A stretch of 64,000 nt of DNA from Gammaproteobacteria bacterium (GTDB lineage Bacteria > Pseudomonadota > Gammaproteobacteria > Steroidobacterales > Steroidobacteraceae): the NCBI GenBank assembly GCA_025358295.1, contig JANYJY010000001.1:62001-126000 (forward strand), given 5' to 3'. Of this stretch, positions 36,256-45,309 are shown one piece after another (position 1 is the first letter of the stretch; each line of letters opens with the position of its first letter). The notes under the pieces were generated by a model. It had not been told where the DNA came from, ran no database searches, and saw only the letters and a program-made list of their open reading frames with translations. The position numbers and the translations under genes were made by a program.

Positions 36256-37131
36256 CTACCTACGTTTGGCGCCCTTGCCTTCCGCCTCATATCCATAATC
36301 GTATCCCGGCGTAGTTTCGATCGCTCGATTCAGCACGACTCCAGCGACCGTAAACTCAGCCAGCAAACTCAATGTCCTTTGAAAATCCGTCCGATTGGTC
36401 TGACCTTCGCTCGCGACGACGATGATTGCATCGATTCTCGGCGCAACCACCAACGCGTCGTCGGTGACGAGCACCGGCGGTAAATCGATCAACACCACCG
36501 GATCTACCGTGCCTTGTTTTAATTCCCCGATCAGCTGATCGAAACGAGGCGAGGATAAGAGTTCGGACGCCTGGTCCGTCGGCACGGTGCTGCCGGCGAT
36601 ATACAGATTGTCTCTGCCGACGGAAAAAAACATGTTATTCGTACCGCCCGCGAATTCCAGGTACTCGCGCAACTGCCGCCCCGGTTCGACACCCAAGGTG
36701 CGGCACACGCTGGGGTTGCGCATGTCCATGTCGAGGAGCACGATCTCCCGACTCTTCTCGCGCGCCATGCTGAATGCCAGGTTCAATGCGGTCAAGGTTT
36801 TGCCGTCATTGGGTCCGGCGCTGGTAACCGCTATGGTCGTCCACTCGTTGATGCGCGCCTTATGCAGCAGGCGAGTCCTCAACATCCGGTACGCTGCGAT
36901 CGCAGCGCCGTCATTTGCCTCATCGCCATCGATCAACAAGCGCCGCTCGCGGCAGTACTCCAGATCGATCGGCGCCGGCACTGCGTGGATGCGCACATCC
37001 GCGGCAATCGCCGCCGCTCCCTGCGCCCGGGCCATCGAACGATCCGCCTCCGCCGGTCGTGCGCGGCGCGGCGTCCCGCCGCCGGATTTCATGCCGCGGT
37101 TCTTCTCAATTGCACGTTCGACGATCGACAT
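36256..37131 (-). CDS. Bacterial tyrosine autokinase (CpsD/exosortase-associated type)
   Basis: The 291-residue protein has Walker A at about 104-112 (TSAGPNDGKT, Lys111), Walker A' VLLDMDMRNPSV at 131-142 and Walker B VVLIDLPPV near 213. The C-terminus has a short Tyr cluster, YDYGY, for autophosphorylation. It would control chain length together with the Wzz-like protein encoded 23 bp upstream. The loop PNDGKT differs from the usual PGEGKS of the family, though the Lys and Thr remain. The basic, flexible N-terminus is typical of the cytoplasmic-only type. Confidence 0.92.
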   Translation of the reverse strand: MSIVERAIEKNRGMKSGGGTPRRARPAEADRSMARAQGAAAIAADVRIHAVPAPIDLEYCRERRLLIDGDEANDGAAIAAYRMLRTRLLHKARINEWTTIAVTSAGPNDGKTLTALNLAFSMAREKSREIVLLDMDMRNPSVCRTLGVEPGRQLREYLEFAGGTNNMFFSVGRDNLYIAGSTVPTDQASELLSSPRFDQLIGELKQGTVDPVVLIDLPPVLVTDDALVVAPRIDAIIVVASEGQTNRTDFQRTLSLLAEFTVAGVVLNRAIETTPGYDYGYEAEGKGAKRR

Positions 37132-37154
37132 ATTTACCTACATTTTACCGAGGC

Positions 37155-38675
37155 TTATCGATGCAGCGCCGATACTATCACAGCGCCCGCAACGAACAGG
37201 GCGAGGGAATAAACCGCAATTACGGAGCCCACTTTGAACACACGGGCATGCCGATCGCGCCGGTTTTTGATGAATGGAATGCTGGCAAGGATCGGAATAC
37301 CGTCCGGCAGAGGCAAATCGCGTGCTGTGCGAATATTCTTATCCAAGGTCTCAGCAATCGCCACTGCAATGCCTGAAAGCGCTACCCCAAATACCAATCC
37401 CAGCAGGATCAGGCCCAGCCGATTGGGATATGAAGGCGATTTAGGTTCCGCCGCCGCACGCAGCAGCGTAAAGCGCTCGCCGCCTTGCTGGCTCTCGAAT
37501 GTGTGAGCCAAATTGGCGCTCTGGAGTTTATCTTGCGTCTGCTGATACTCCGTTTGCAGCACCTGCTTGCGGCGCATCACCTCCGAGAATTCGTGCTCCG
37601 CCGTCGGCGTCTGCGCAATGGCAAAGCGGCTGTGTCCAAGCTTGCTCTGCAGCGAACCGAGCTGGGCCCGCAGACTTTCGAGCCCGTTGCGAGCCGCCTG
37701 AAGTTGAGTTGCGGTTAAATTGTATTGCGGGTTGTTGGCCGATTGCACGATCCCGCCGGTGGCGCGCGTGCCCGCAGATTGCGCCATCAGAGTCTCCAGC
37801 GCCCTGCGCAGGCGCTTTACTTCCGGATGATCAGGCGTATAGCGCTGTTCCGCCTCGGTTAATTTTGCGCGCACCGTCGCTATATCCGTCAGGTCGCCCG
37901 ATTGCGTGATGAGATTCGGGCTCATTTGACTGAGCTGCAGACTCAATACCGATTCCTTTTCCTGGGCGGCGAGGATCTGCGGCTGCAAGTTATCGATCTG
38001 ATGCTGCGTCTCTTCCAGCGAAGCTTCATTGCGCGTCAGCATCTCCGGCAGCGCATCGCCATATTTGCTGCGCAGCGCCGCGAGCTTGGCGTCGACCTCG
38101 CGCATTTGCGCATTGATGCTTTCCGATTGCTTCTCCAAAAATCCCGCCGCTTCGCCGGCCGCCTGAGTGCGCCGGACTTGGTTGTACGTCAGGAAGAGTT
38201 GTGCCAGACGCGCGTCGATTTCACGGGCCAATGCGGGGTTGCGATTGGTATAAAACAGCGAGAAGGCGTTTGACTCGGCCTGCGGCTTGAAAGTGACGGG
38301 ATCCACGCGCTCAACGGTCGAGTCATCGAGAATCCGCTGCGCTTTCTCGGCGGCGCTCCATTCCTTGTGCAAGGGGTAAGGATCGATGTCATGCACGATC
38401 TGCAGCAAGCTGTCGACGGTCATGACCCGTCCTTGCACGATCTCGATCTGCTGATCGGAATAGCTGATCACCGTGGTCTCGATGATGTCCTTGGGAACCG
38501 ATGACGGCTCCAGCAGAATCGTGGACGACGCCTGATAACGCGGATGGATGGCAAATGCGGCGATGACGCAGATGAAAATCACGCCGGGCAGAATGGTGGC
38601 AACGTACATGTAACGCCGCCGCAAAATCCCGAAGAAATCGCCGACGACCGGTGCGCTGCCTGGCGGCATATTCAT
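37155..38675 (-). CDS. Wzz/GumC-type chain-length determinant protein
   Basis: The 506-residue protein has a membrane helix near residue 20-40 (YVATILPGVIFICVIAAFAI), a long periplasmic coiled-coil region (about 170-400) and a second helix near 420-440, with a third hydrophobic stretch at the end. The Pro-rich SPSYPNRLGLILLGLVFG before the last helices is the family signature. It sets polymer length and bridges polymerase and export channel. The partner kinase domain is on the separate protein downstream. Confidence 0.93.
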   Translation of the reverse strand: MNMPPGSAPVVGDFFGILRRRYMYVATILPGVIFICVIAAFAIHPRYQASSTILLEPSSVPKDIIETTVISYSDQQIEIVQGRVMTVDSLLQIVHDIDPYPLHKEWSAAEKAQRILDDSTVERVDPVTFKPQAESNAFSLFYTNRNPALAREIDARLAQLFLTYNQVRRTQAAGEAAGFLEKQSESINAQMREVDAKLAALRSKYGDALPEMLTRNEASLEETQHQIDNLQPQILAAQEKESVLSLQLSQMSPNLITQSGDLTDIATVRAKLTEAEQRYTPDHPEVKRLRRALETLMAQSAGTRATGGIVQSANNPQYNLTATQLQAARNGLESLRAQLGSLQSKLGHSRFAIAQTPTAEHEFSEVMRRKQVLQTEYQQTQDKLQSANLAHTFESQQGGERFTLLRAAAEPKSPSYPNRLGLILLGLVFGVALSGIAVAIAETLDKNIRTARDLPLPDGIPILASIPFIKNRRDRHARVFKVGSVIAVYSLALFVAGAVIVSALHR

Positions 38676-38678
38676 GTA

Positions 38679-39893
38679 TTACCTTTGTTGCCCTAGGCCT
38701 TGATAGCCAATCTGCAGATAAATTCGGTTGTTTGCGGCCGATTCGGGATCGTTCTGATATTTCTGCCAGACGTATTGATAACCGCTCTGCAGAAAAAGCC
38801 GGCTCGTCAAAAACCAATGCGCCTCGATCAGAGTCTGAGCATATTTCCGATCGTCGCCGCCCAGATTGGGGGTCAAGCCATGGGTGCGTATGCCAACCAC
38901 GGCTCCCGTCATCGAGAATCGCGCGGTAAACGCTCGATCGTATTGAAACTGCACGCGATTGGTCGTGTAAACGCCGCCGCCGCCGGATGGCGCGACCGAT
39001 CGGCGCGCAATGAAGTGGAATCTATCGAGACCGGTCTTATAACTCAGGTCGAATGAGCCTCCAAGCCGGTCAACTTCCGCCCGGCTCGGCGTTGGAATGT
39101 CGGTATCCACGCGCGTGCGCTGGTAGAACAACTCGACGTTCGACGTCAGCAAAGGCGTCCAATTGGAATTAAGACCCAGGAATGCACCGCTGCCGGTGGC
39201 TTGAGAAAATACATTCCGGGTCTCGAACTTCGAACCAAGCCCGCCCAACGTCCACTCGGACCTTTGACTCGCCGCCCAGTTCAAGAAAGCCCGAGCCTGG
39301 TAGTAGTCGAAGTTGCGGTGGCTGGTGTTGTCCGAGGGCGAGTAATTGACGATTTGATATTGCCCCGACGCTCCCGCGCCGAACGTTGGACTCAAGCTAT
39401 AGACAAATTTTGGCGAAAGCACCGCGCTGTCGCGGGTCGCACCCACGACGGTCCTGCCGGTGTCGGCAGGAGGCTGATTGGGATTGACGTCGTTGAATGT
39501 CGCGGTGGTGAATTCCGCATTGAATTCGTCCACGTGCAGCACAGTTCCGGCAATACTCGTGATGCTTCGTTGCGTCCTATAGCTGCTGATGAAATCCAGA
39601 TACCCCTCCAGACGATCGTCGCCGGGGTCTTTCGGATAGTAACGGTAGACGGCTCGCGGGCGGATCGTCGTGGTCGAGTCCGGTGTATCGATGCCTATGT
39701 TGGTCGATACGTCGGCCAGATAGCCCTGAACCTGCGGTTGCTTGCCGCGGTCCAAATCGATATTGGAATTGGTCTCCGCCGACAGTGTAACCATTGGTTG
39801 ATAATAGACCTCGGCTGCGGTCGCTGAAGTCGCCCCCACGCCTGACGTAGCAAGCAGTATTGCGCCGCCGACCTTGACCGTTCGATGTCTCAT
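38679..39893 (-). CDS. Outer-membrane beta-barrel protein of exopolysaccharide system
   Basis: The protein (404 residues) begins with a signal peptide (RTVKVGGAILLATSGVGATSATAAE) and continues with alternating polar and aromatic strands ending LQIGYQGLGQ, as in outer-membrane barrels of the BBP2/EpsL type. It may form an outer-membrane channel or accessory for polymer export. ATG 39893 gives a clean signal peptide; ATG 39923 in the same frame would overlap the upstream gene. It lies 10 bases downstream of the Wza-like gene. Confidence 0.88.
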   Translation of the reverse strand: MRHRTVKVGGAILLATSGVGATSATAAEVYYQPMVTLSAETNSNIDLDRGKQPQVQGYLADVSTNIGIDTPDSTTTIRPRAVYRYYPKDPGDDRLEGYLDFISSYRTQRSITSIAGTVLHVDEFNAEFTTATFNDVNPNQPPADTGRTVVGATRDSAVLSPKFVYSLSPTFGAGASGQYQIVNYSPSDNTSHRNFDYYQARAFLNWAASQRSEWTLGGLGSKFETRNVFSQATGSGAFLGLNSNWTPLLTSNVELFYQRTRVDTDIPTPSRAEVDRLGGSFDLSYKTGLDRFHFIARRSVAPSGGGGVYTTNRVQFQYDRAFTARFSMTGAVVGIRTHGLTPNLGGDDRKYAQTLIEAHWFLTSRLFLQSGYQYVWQKYQNDPESAANNRIYLQIGYQGLGQQR

Positions 39894-39903
39894 GTCCAGC
39901 TGC

Positions 39904-40506
39904 TCACGGGACCACGACGACATCGCCGCTCTCCAAATCCACGTTCTGCGCTAGATCCTTGCCCGCGGCCACTTGGCCGTACTTAAACGGCAGGATGCGT
40001 TGCCCGGTGGGCGTGGTGCGAATCACGATGATCCCGTCGAGTTTGGCATAGGGATTCCCGCCTCCCGCCATGCTCAATGCCTGCAACACGTTGATGGTGG
40101 GGTTCATGACGAGTTGACCTGGCTTGAGTACTTGCCCTATGACGTAGACGACGTTGCCTTTGGTGTCCGTCACGATCACGGTGGCGATCGGGTCAGAAAT
40201 GTACTTCTTGAGCCGTACTTCCATTTCCGTTCGAACTTGTTCGACCGTCTTACCGCCGGCCATCATGACGCCGGCCAACGGATAAGAGATCTTACCGTCC
40301 GGCGATACCGTGATTTCTTGGGGCAGGAGCTTCGGGTCGTCGTAGACGCCGATGATCAGCTTGTCCCCGGGATGGATCTTGTAATCGGGGACCGATTGCG
40401 CGGACGCGCAAGCGTTCCACATCGGGCTTGCGGCAGCACCGGCAACTAAAAGTACCGACCAAATCCGCTGCGTGGCGGACGCCACTTTGGATCGCGCCTT
40501 CTCCAT
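39904..40506 (-). CDS. Wza-like polysaccharide export protein
   Basis: The 200-residue protein has a signal peptide ending near ACASAQS, then the Poly_export domain (YKIHPGDKLIIGVYDDPKLL, ITVSPDGKISYPLAG) and one SLBB domain (VYVIGQVLKPGQLVM, NVLQALSMAGG). There is no clear lipobox, so it may be a soluble or barrel-paired short form, fitting the separate outer-membrane barrel encoded next. It is the first gene of the export operon 40506-32319, which reads leftward from the regulatory gap. Confidence 0.93.
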   Translation of the reverse strand: MEKARSKVASATQRIWSVLLVAGAAASPMWNACASAQSVPDYKIHPGDKLIIGVYDDPKLLPQEITVSPDGKISYPLAGVMMAGGKTVEQVRTEMEVRLKKYISDPIATVIVTDTKGNVVYVIGQVLKPGQLVMNPTINVLQALSMAGGGNPYAKLDGIIVIRTTPTGQRILPFKYGQVAAGKDLAQNVDLESGDVVVVP

Positions 40507-40556
40507 CGTGAATCCCCTCTTACTTCTTTGAATCCAAGCAAAAATTAAGGTTCATT

Positions 40557-40589
40557 CGGGCTTAAAGCCCGCTGTTCTCACCGAGTATA
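40557..40589 (-). promoter_or_regulatory. Palindrome and -10 box upstream of export operon
   Basis: CGGGCTTAAAGCCCG at 40557-40571 is a perfect palindrome around a central A. On the minus strand, TATACT (complement of 40584-40589) fits a -10 box, which would put the start of transcription near 40577, so the palindrome would lie just after it. That is a common operator position. No strong -35 box is seen. Function is inferred. Confidence 0.42.
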
Positions 40590-40965
40590 CAGGCCGAATC
40601 CGCCGACCAAACAAGGTATTGATGGGCTGGGGCGTCTCGACCTACCCATTGAGTGATGCGCCCCGCATTCGCAGAATAGATATGTCAACTGTCACGCGAG
40701 TTCCTCGAGCCCCAAGGTCAACCGCCGCTCGATTTCCATTCTATACAAGCGTGCAATATCCCAAGCTCGGCAAGCCGCAGGCCGGGGGCGGCGAAATATA
40801 TTGCTCACCGCAATTATACCGCACCGCAACAATTCGCGCGAGTCAGCCGGCCTCGACTTCCTGACCGCAACGATCATTGCCGCACCAAATCTGCCTCATT
40901 ACCGACAGCGATTCTCAGCGCCCGCGGCACTCTTTGCGTGGGTGCAGCGAGCCCGCTTTACATAA

Positions 40966-40980
40966 TGGCTGCCCTGTTGC
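40966..40980 (+). promoter_or_regulatory. Candidate sigma-54 promoter of priming-transferase gene
   Basis: TGGCTG-CCCTG-TTGC keeps the GG and GC dinucleotides of the -24/-12 consensus (TGGCAC-N5-TTGC) at correct spacing, with two mismatches. Transcription would begin about 60 bp before the ATG at 41054. Related exopolysaccharide loci often use sigma-54 activators, but no such activator is in the window. Confidence 0.4.
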
Positions 40981-41053
40981 GCCACGCCGTTTACTTCTAT
41001 AATTTCCGCGCGTCACCGCAGCCGATCACGAGCGAATCCGCAGGAGGGCTTCG

Positions 41054-42568
41054 ATGCCCGAATCCACGGCAAGCACGCGAAGCTTGCCAGCCGATGAATT
41101 GCATATTCGATTACGCGACATAGACCATCGCGCCCCCGCATTGCTATGCAATGGCGCCCTCCAAGACAAAGCTGTTCGCTTCGGCAACCTCGAGCCGGCT
41201 CTCGTCACCTTATTGAAGCAGCGCACGTTGCCTCTGGTTGCGGCTCTGACTCTTTATTTTTGCGCACTCCTCCACGGACTGCCGTGGTCATCGGAATTGT
41301 GTGCAGTGGGACTCGTGGGCTTTCTCATTACCGCCCAGGTTTTGAGTCCCTTGGATCTGCGCAGGCGCAAAGTGTCGCAACCGCTGCGCAATGTGGTAAT
41401 CAGAGTCCTGCTGCAGTGGAGCTGCGTTGTCGCAGTCATCGCATTCCTTGCGGTCTCATTCAAGCTCACGACCGTATTGCCGAGAGACGTCATTTTGATC
41501 TGGTTCCTGGCAACGCCCGCGGCGCTGCTCCTGGTCGACTCACTCGGCGTTCGCATCTTGAAATTGCTGGCAACGGACCAGTCGGCGATTCAACGCTACA
41601 TCATCGTTGGCGCGAACGAAGTGGGGGTTGAACTGGCGCGGCGCATCGAGCATAGCCACGCACCCGGTAATTTTTTTGGCTTTCTCGATTTTCGCAGCGC
41701 CGACCGGCTCATCGACGTGCTTGAAAAGCGGGTCACGAGCGGCTGTACGGCGCAAGACTTGGCGTATTTCGTCCGCAAAAATTCCATCAGCAGGGTGTAC
41801 CTGGCATTACCCATATCAACCTCCCCACGAATCGCAGAACTGGTCAAAGAATTGCGAGACACGACGGCTTCTGTTTATTTCGTACCCAACATCTTCGCGT
41901 TCGACCTCGTTCAAGCCCGATGCGTGGCGATTGACGGCATGCCGGCGTTCTCGATTTGCGATTCGCCCTTGGAAGGAATGAACGGTGTCTGGAAACGGCT
42001 GTTCGACGTGATCCTTGCGTCGCTCCTGTTGATATTGATATGGCCGGCGCTGCTCGCGGTCGGCCTGGCGATCAAGTACACAACGCCGGGACCCATACTT
42101 TTCAAACAGCGGCGGTATGGGCTCAATGGCGAGGAAATTTTGGTCTATAAATTCCGCAGCATGACGGTCTGTGAGGACGGCCCGGTCGTGGCACAGGCTA
42201 CCAAACAAGATATTCGCGTGACCCGGATCGGCGCGTATCTGCGTCGCACGTCATTGGACGAGTTGCCGCAAATTTTCAATGTGCTCGAAGGAAATATGAG
42301 TTTCGTGGGACCACGGCCGCACGCAATTGCACACAATGAAGAGTACCGCAAGCTGATCAGCGGCTACATGATGCGCCACAAGGTGCGGCCCGGTATCACA
42401 GGCTGGGCGCAGGTCAACGGCCAGCGCGGCGAAACCTCGACGATCGACATGATGCAACGGCGGGTTCTGTACGACCTGGATTACCTGAAGAACTGGTCGT
42501 TGTGGTTGGATCTGAAAATCATTGGCAGGACCGCCATGACCGTCCTGCGCGCCAACAACGCCTATTGA
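41054..42568 (+). CDS. Undecaprenyl-phosphate sugar phosphotransferase (WcaJ/WbaP-like)
   Basis: The 504-residue protein has four or more N-terminal membrane helices, a Rossmann-like CoA-binding segment in the middle (YIIVGANEVGVELARRIE), a further helix near 320 and the catalytic C-terminal domain (KRLFDVILASLLL, ILVYKFRSMTV, TRIGAYLRRTSLDELPQIFN, NMSFVGPRPHA, RPGITGWAQVNGQRG). It transfers a sugar 1-phosphate to undecaprenyl phosphate, the first step of repeat-unit synthesis. AGGAGG at 41042-41047 supports the ATG. It diverges from the export operon. Confidence 0.95.
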   Translation: MPESTASTRSLPADELHIRLRDIDHRAPALLCNGALQDKAVRFGNLEPALVTLLKQRTLPLVAALTLYFCALLHGLPWSSELCAVGLVGFLITAQVLSPLDLRRRKVSQPLRNVVIRVLLQWSCVVAVIAFLAVSFKLTTVLPRDVILIWFLATPAALLLVDSLGVRILKLLATDQSAIQRYIIVGANEVGVELARRIEHSHAPGNFFGFLDFRSADRLIDVLEKRVTSGCTAQDLAYFVRKNSISRVYLALPISTSPRIAELVKELRDTTASVYFVPNIFAFDLVQARCVAIDGMPAFSICDSPLEGMNGVWKRLFDVILASLLLILIWPALLAVGLAIKYTTPGPILFKQRRYGLNGEEILVYKFRSMTVCEDGPVVAQATKQDIRVTRIGAYLRRTSLDELPQIFNVLEGNMSFVGPRPHAIAHNEEYRKLISGYMMRHKVRPGITGWAQVNGQRGETSTIDMMQRRVLYDLDYLKNWSLWLDLKIIGRTAMTVLRANNAY

Positions 42569-42594
42569 TCACGGCCAATCGTCCCCGCTGGACG

Positions 42595-43398
42595 CTAAGG
42601 CGGTGGGAGGGCCTGGGAGTGGACCCCCGACGGCGCTTCATCCGTCATCTGCGTCATCGAGCTCGCACCACGCAATCTAGGCACGAACTTAATTCTCCAA
42701 AGGAACAGCAAGATTCTCGGGCCGCGCACCAAATACCGTCTGGCCAAGCGAACCGGGTCGTTGCACAAACGATAAACCCATTCAAATCCAACCTTCTGCA
42801 TCCAAAGCGGCGCGCGTCGTTCGACGCCGGTCAAAAAATTGATGGACGCCCCAACGCAGAGCGCCAAGCCTCGGTCGCGATCTCGTCGCAGCAACTCTCG
42901 ACCCAATAGCTCCTGTTGGGGACAACCGACTGCCAGAACGCAAAAACGAAATGGACTCTCTTGTTCGATGAATTGGAGGCAATTCTCCACCGCCCGTGGG
43001 TCTTCGATGAACTTCATCGGCGGATTAAAATGCTTCAGCTGGCGCAATCCATAATTGTCCGCCAACGTCCTCGCCTGCGCCTGGGTGCCGCCGATCATCA
43101 CCACCTTGTCGTCCGCTGAAACCACCGATGCCAGCAATTGCTCGGTGACATCGCTGCCCGGGCACGAGGCCAGACGAACACGCTTTAATACACGAATCAC
43201 GATCGCAAGAAAGCGGGAGTCGAGCAGCGCGAAACCGGCGGCGTCGTAAAGCTCGCGGAATGACGCGTCTTCGCACAATCGAATCACATGATCGGTGTTT
43301 GCGGTGACCACGTACGCGTATTTGTCGCAGCCAAAGTTCGCGGCCACCCGCAAAAAATCCGCTACGGTATAGTTATTCAATTTGAGCGTTATCCGCAT
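42595..43398 (-). CDS. WecG/TagA/CpsF family glycosyltransferase (GT26)
   Basis: The 267-residue protein has the family pattern: TANTDHVIRLCEDASFRELY near residue 35, LASCPGSDVTEQLLA, and the C-terminal CVGASINFLTGVERRAP with PLWMQKVGFEWVYRLCNDP. Enzymes of this family add the second sugar, often N-acetylmannosaminuronate or glucuronate, to an undecaprenyl-linked acceptor. It lies convergent to the priming transferase gene, so they probably act in sequence. The end of the gene includes the C-terminal tail of basic residues typical of membrane contact. Confidence 0.93.
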   Translation of the reverse strand: MRITLKLNNYTVADFLRVAANFGCDKYAYVVTANTDHVIRLCEDASFRELYDAAGFALLDSRFLAIVIRVLKRVRLASCPGSDVTEQLLASVVSADDKVVMIGGTQAQARTLADNYGLRQLKHFNPPMKFIEDPRAVENCLQFIEQESPFRFCVLAVGCPQQELLGRELLRRDRDRGLALCVGASINFLTGVERRAPLWMQKVGFEWVYRLCNDPVRLARRYLVRGPRILLFLWRIKFVPRLRGASSMTQMTDEAPSGVHSQALPPP

Positions 43399-43460
43399 GT
43401 AACTCTCCCGGTCAGGCCGGCTGGGGTGCGGAGAATAACGCTGTTCTGCGACGACATTGT

Positions 43461-43489
43461 GTCACTCGAAGGTCACTTAAGAAGTCACT
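43461..43489 (-). promoter_or_regulatory. Three phased GTCACT direct repeats upstream of WecG-like gene
   Basis: GTCACT occurs at 43461-43466, 43472-43477 and 43484-43489, with starts 11 and 12 bases apart, about one helix turn. They sit 63-91 bases upstream of the leftward ATG at 43398. Phased direct repeats often bind a regulator in tandem; which regulator is unknown. Confidence 0.45.
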
Positions 43490-43679
43490 CTACATGATCC
43501 GGACGCAAAATCTGAACAGGCAGCCGCCACTGCACAGGCGACCCTTATACCATCCAGACGGGGTATTGATTTGACATATAGTATAGCTGCGTGGGGTGGG
43601 ATTGTCTGATATCGGGCTGAATTGGCATGTGTTTTGTTCCTCAACTTTGGAATTCTTGCAGCTTCGAGCCGTACCCATC

Positions 43680-44210
43680 ATGAGGCGCGCCAAGTTGGAA
43701 AAATCTCCGGATCGACCCCTGCCGAACACCTATTGGGTGGTTCCCGGCCGTTTGCTTGCCGGCGAATATCCGGGCGGCAGCGATTCCTCGGATTCTCGTA
43801 ACCGACTTGCGCGACTTGAGGACTGTGGTATCGATTACATAGTCGATCTCACCGTCGAGGGTGAACTTCCGGAATACCGTCACCTCTTGTCGCCACGCAC
43901 CACGTATCTGCGCTTTGAGATTTTGGATACTTGGATACCTGACAGTGTTCAACAGACGCGGCAGTTATTGGCGGACATTCAAACCGCGTTGGCGGCGGGA
44001 CATTGCATTTACGTGCACTGTCGTGCCGGCATCGGCCGTACCGGCTTGATCATCGGATGCTTCTTAGCGCAGACCGAAGCATCGGGCAAGGCGGCGCTTA
44101 AGGACCTGAATCGTCTGTGGAAACAAAGCGACCGCTCGTCAAGCTGGCCCAAGCTACCCCAGACACCGGAACAAGCTGAGTACATACGGCGTTGGACGAG
44201 GTCAGGGTAG
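43680..44210 (+). CDS. Dual-specificity/tyrosine phosphatase-like protein
   Basis: The 176-residue protein has the phosphatase P-loop HCRAGIGRTG near residue 121 (C-x5-R, Cys nucleophile) and a general-acid aspartate candidate in LDTWIPDS upstream. It begins NTYWVVPGRLLAGEYPGG, the usual lead of bacterial DSP-like proteins. A substrate is unknown, though it lies beside a locus containing a tyrosine kinase and may act on phosphotyrosine or on phosphorylated sugars. ATG 43680 gives the domain without extra residues. Confidence 0.87.
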   Translation: MRRAKLEKSPDRPLPNTYWVVPGRLLAGEYPGGSDSSDSRNRLARLEDCGIDYIVDLTVEGELPEYRHLLSPRTTYLRFEILDTWIPDSVQQTRQLLADIQTALAAGHCIYVHCRAGIGRTGLIIGCFLAQTEASGKAALKDLNRLWKQSDRSSSWPKLPQTPEQAEYIRRWTRSG

Positions 44211-44348
44211 CCGCCGTCGTAGCGAGCGGCCCTCCTCTCGGCCGGAATCCGCGGTATCGCCGTCCCAGACCCCTGAGTCCTGCAGAATATTGCATCGCGC
44301 CTGCCGAGACAGTGATACCTTGAAGGCCTAACGTGCCAGGAGAGTCGA

Positions 44349-44669
44349 GTGAATCAATACAAGCCCAGCCCTAGTTTTGGACGCCCCTCGGCACCGGCCG
44401 GCGACGACCCGATGATGGATTTTCGAGCGCGCCTGATACACAGCCAAGCCGAAGCCGCGGAGCGCCGCCGCATGGATCTCGCCGAGCAGTCCTCGAGATT
44501 GAAGACCGCCGAGGAAAGAATCCGCATTTGGGAACGCATCCACGAAGTCACGCTGCCGCGCGATCCGGCGCATCGCTTGATCGAGATCATAGCGACCAAT
44601 ACCGGCCTTACCGATGTCGATGTGCGCGATGAGCAGCAGCGCCGCGCCTCATTGCGGGCTGCCGTCTAG
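44349..44669 (+). CDS. Small conserved protein of unknown function
   Basis: The 106-residue protein starts with GTG at 44349, 5 bases after AGGAGAG. It is highly charged. Residues about 25-70 are predicted helical (ERRRMDLAEQSSRLKTAEER, IRIWERIHEVTLP), followed by a short acidic/basic tail. No membrane segment or known motif is visible. It lies alone in direction between the phosphatase and the convergent CoA-transferase operon. Confidence 0.7.
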   Translation: MNQYKPSPSFGRPSAPAGDDPMMDFRARLIHSQAEAAERRRMDLAEQSSRLKTAEERIRIWERIHEVTLPRDPAHRLIEIIATNTGLTDVDVRDEQQRRASLRAAV

Positions 44670-44673
44670 GTTC

Positions 44674-45309
44674 CTATTCCCGGTATTTCGCGGGAGTCTT
44701 GCGGCGCAATTCGTCGGCCGTGACGCCGGGAGCAATCTCGATGAGTTTGAAGGAATCTTTTCGCGTGGGCCGCGAGAAGACCGCCAGATCCGTGATCAAC
44801 ATGTCGACCACATTGGTCCCGGTCAGAGGCAGTTCGCAGCGGGGCTTGAATTTCGGATCACCGTCCTTCGAGGCGTGATCCATGACCACCACCACGCGCT
44901 TGACGCCGGCGACCAGATCCATGGCGCCGCCCATGCCTTTGACCATCTTGCCGGGAATCATCCAATTGGCCAGATCGCCGTTTTCGGCCACTTCCATGGC
45001 GCCGAGAATCGCCAAATCGATGTGACCGCCGCGGATCATGCCGAAGCTGTCGGCGGATGAAAAATACGAAGTCATCGGCAGTGCCGTCACGGTCTGCTTG
45101 CCGGCATTGATCAGATCGGCGTCTTCCTCGCCCTCGAACGGGAACGGGCCCGTTCCCAGCATGCCGTTTTCCGACTGCAGCACGACCTTCATCCCGGGCG
45201 CAATATAATTGGCCACCAGAGTCGGAATGCCGATACCGAGATTCACATAGAAGCCATCGGACAGCTCGCGCGCCGCTCGCGCGGCCAATTCTTCACGTGA
45301 CCACGGCAT
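44674..45309 (-). CDS. scoB: 3-oxoacid CoA-transferase subunit B
   Basis: The 211-residue protein has [14 protein letters not shown] at the N-terminus and the catalytic Glu in SENGMLGTG. Paired with subunit A, it transfers CoA from succinyl-CoA to acetoacetate or a related 3-oxo acid. ATG 45309 is preceded by GGAG; it overlaps the 3' end of subunit A by 17 bases, so expression is coupled. Which acid is used cannot be read from the sequence; the atoA name is also possible. Confidence 0.93.
   Translation of the reverse strand: MPWSREELAARAARELSDGFYVNLGIGIPTLVANYIAPGMKVVLQSENGMLGTGPFPFEGEEDADLINAGKQTVTALPMTSYFSSADSFGMIRGGHIDLAILGAMEVAENGDLANWMIPGKMVKGMGGAMDLVAGVKRVVVVMDHASKDGDPKFKPRCELPLTGTNVVDMLITDLAVFSRPTRKDSFKLIEIAPGVTADELRRKTPAKYRE

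Larger units (their letters stand above)
40507..41053. other. 547-bp divergent regulatory region, no convincing gene
   Basis: The gap separates the leftward export operon from the rightward priming-transferase gene. I see no credible coding sequence; a 61-codon leftward frame at 40692-40877 has no good start or ribosome site. It holds the promoter elements listed separately. Confidence 0.7.

Noticed and set aside
40692-40877. 61-codon leftward frame in the regulatory gap
   Set aside because: It has no ribosome site, no convincing N-terminus and no related sequence I recognise.
32319-44210. Exosortase or PEP-CTERM genes
   Set aside because: The export genes look like those of exosortase-linked loci, but no exosortase-like membrane protease or PEP-CTERM tail is found in the window.
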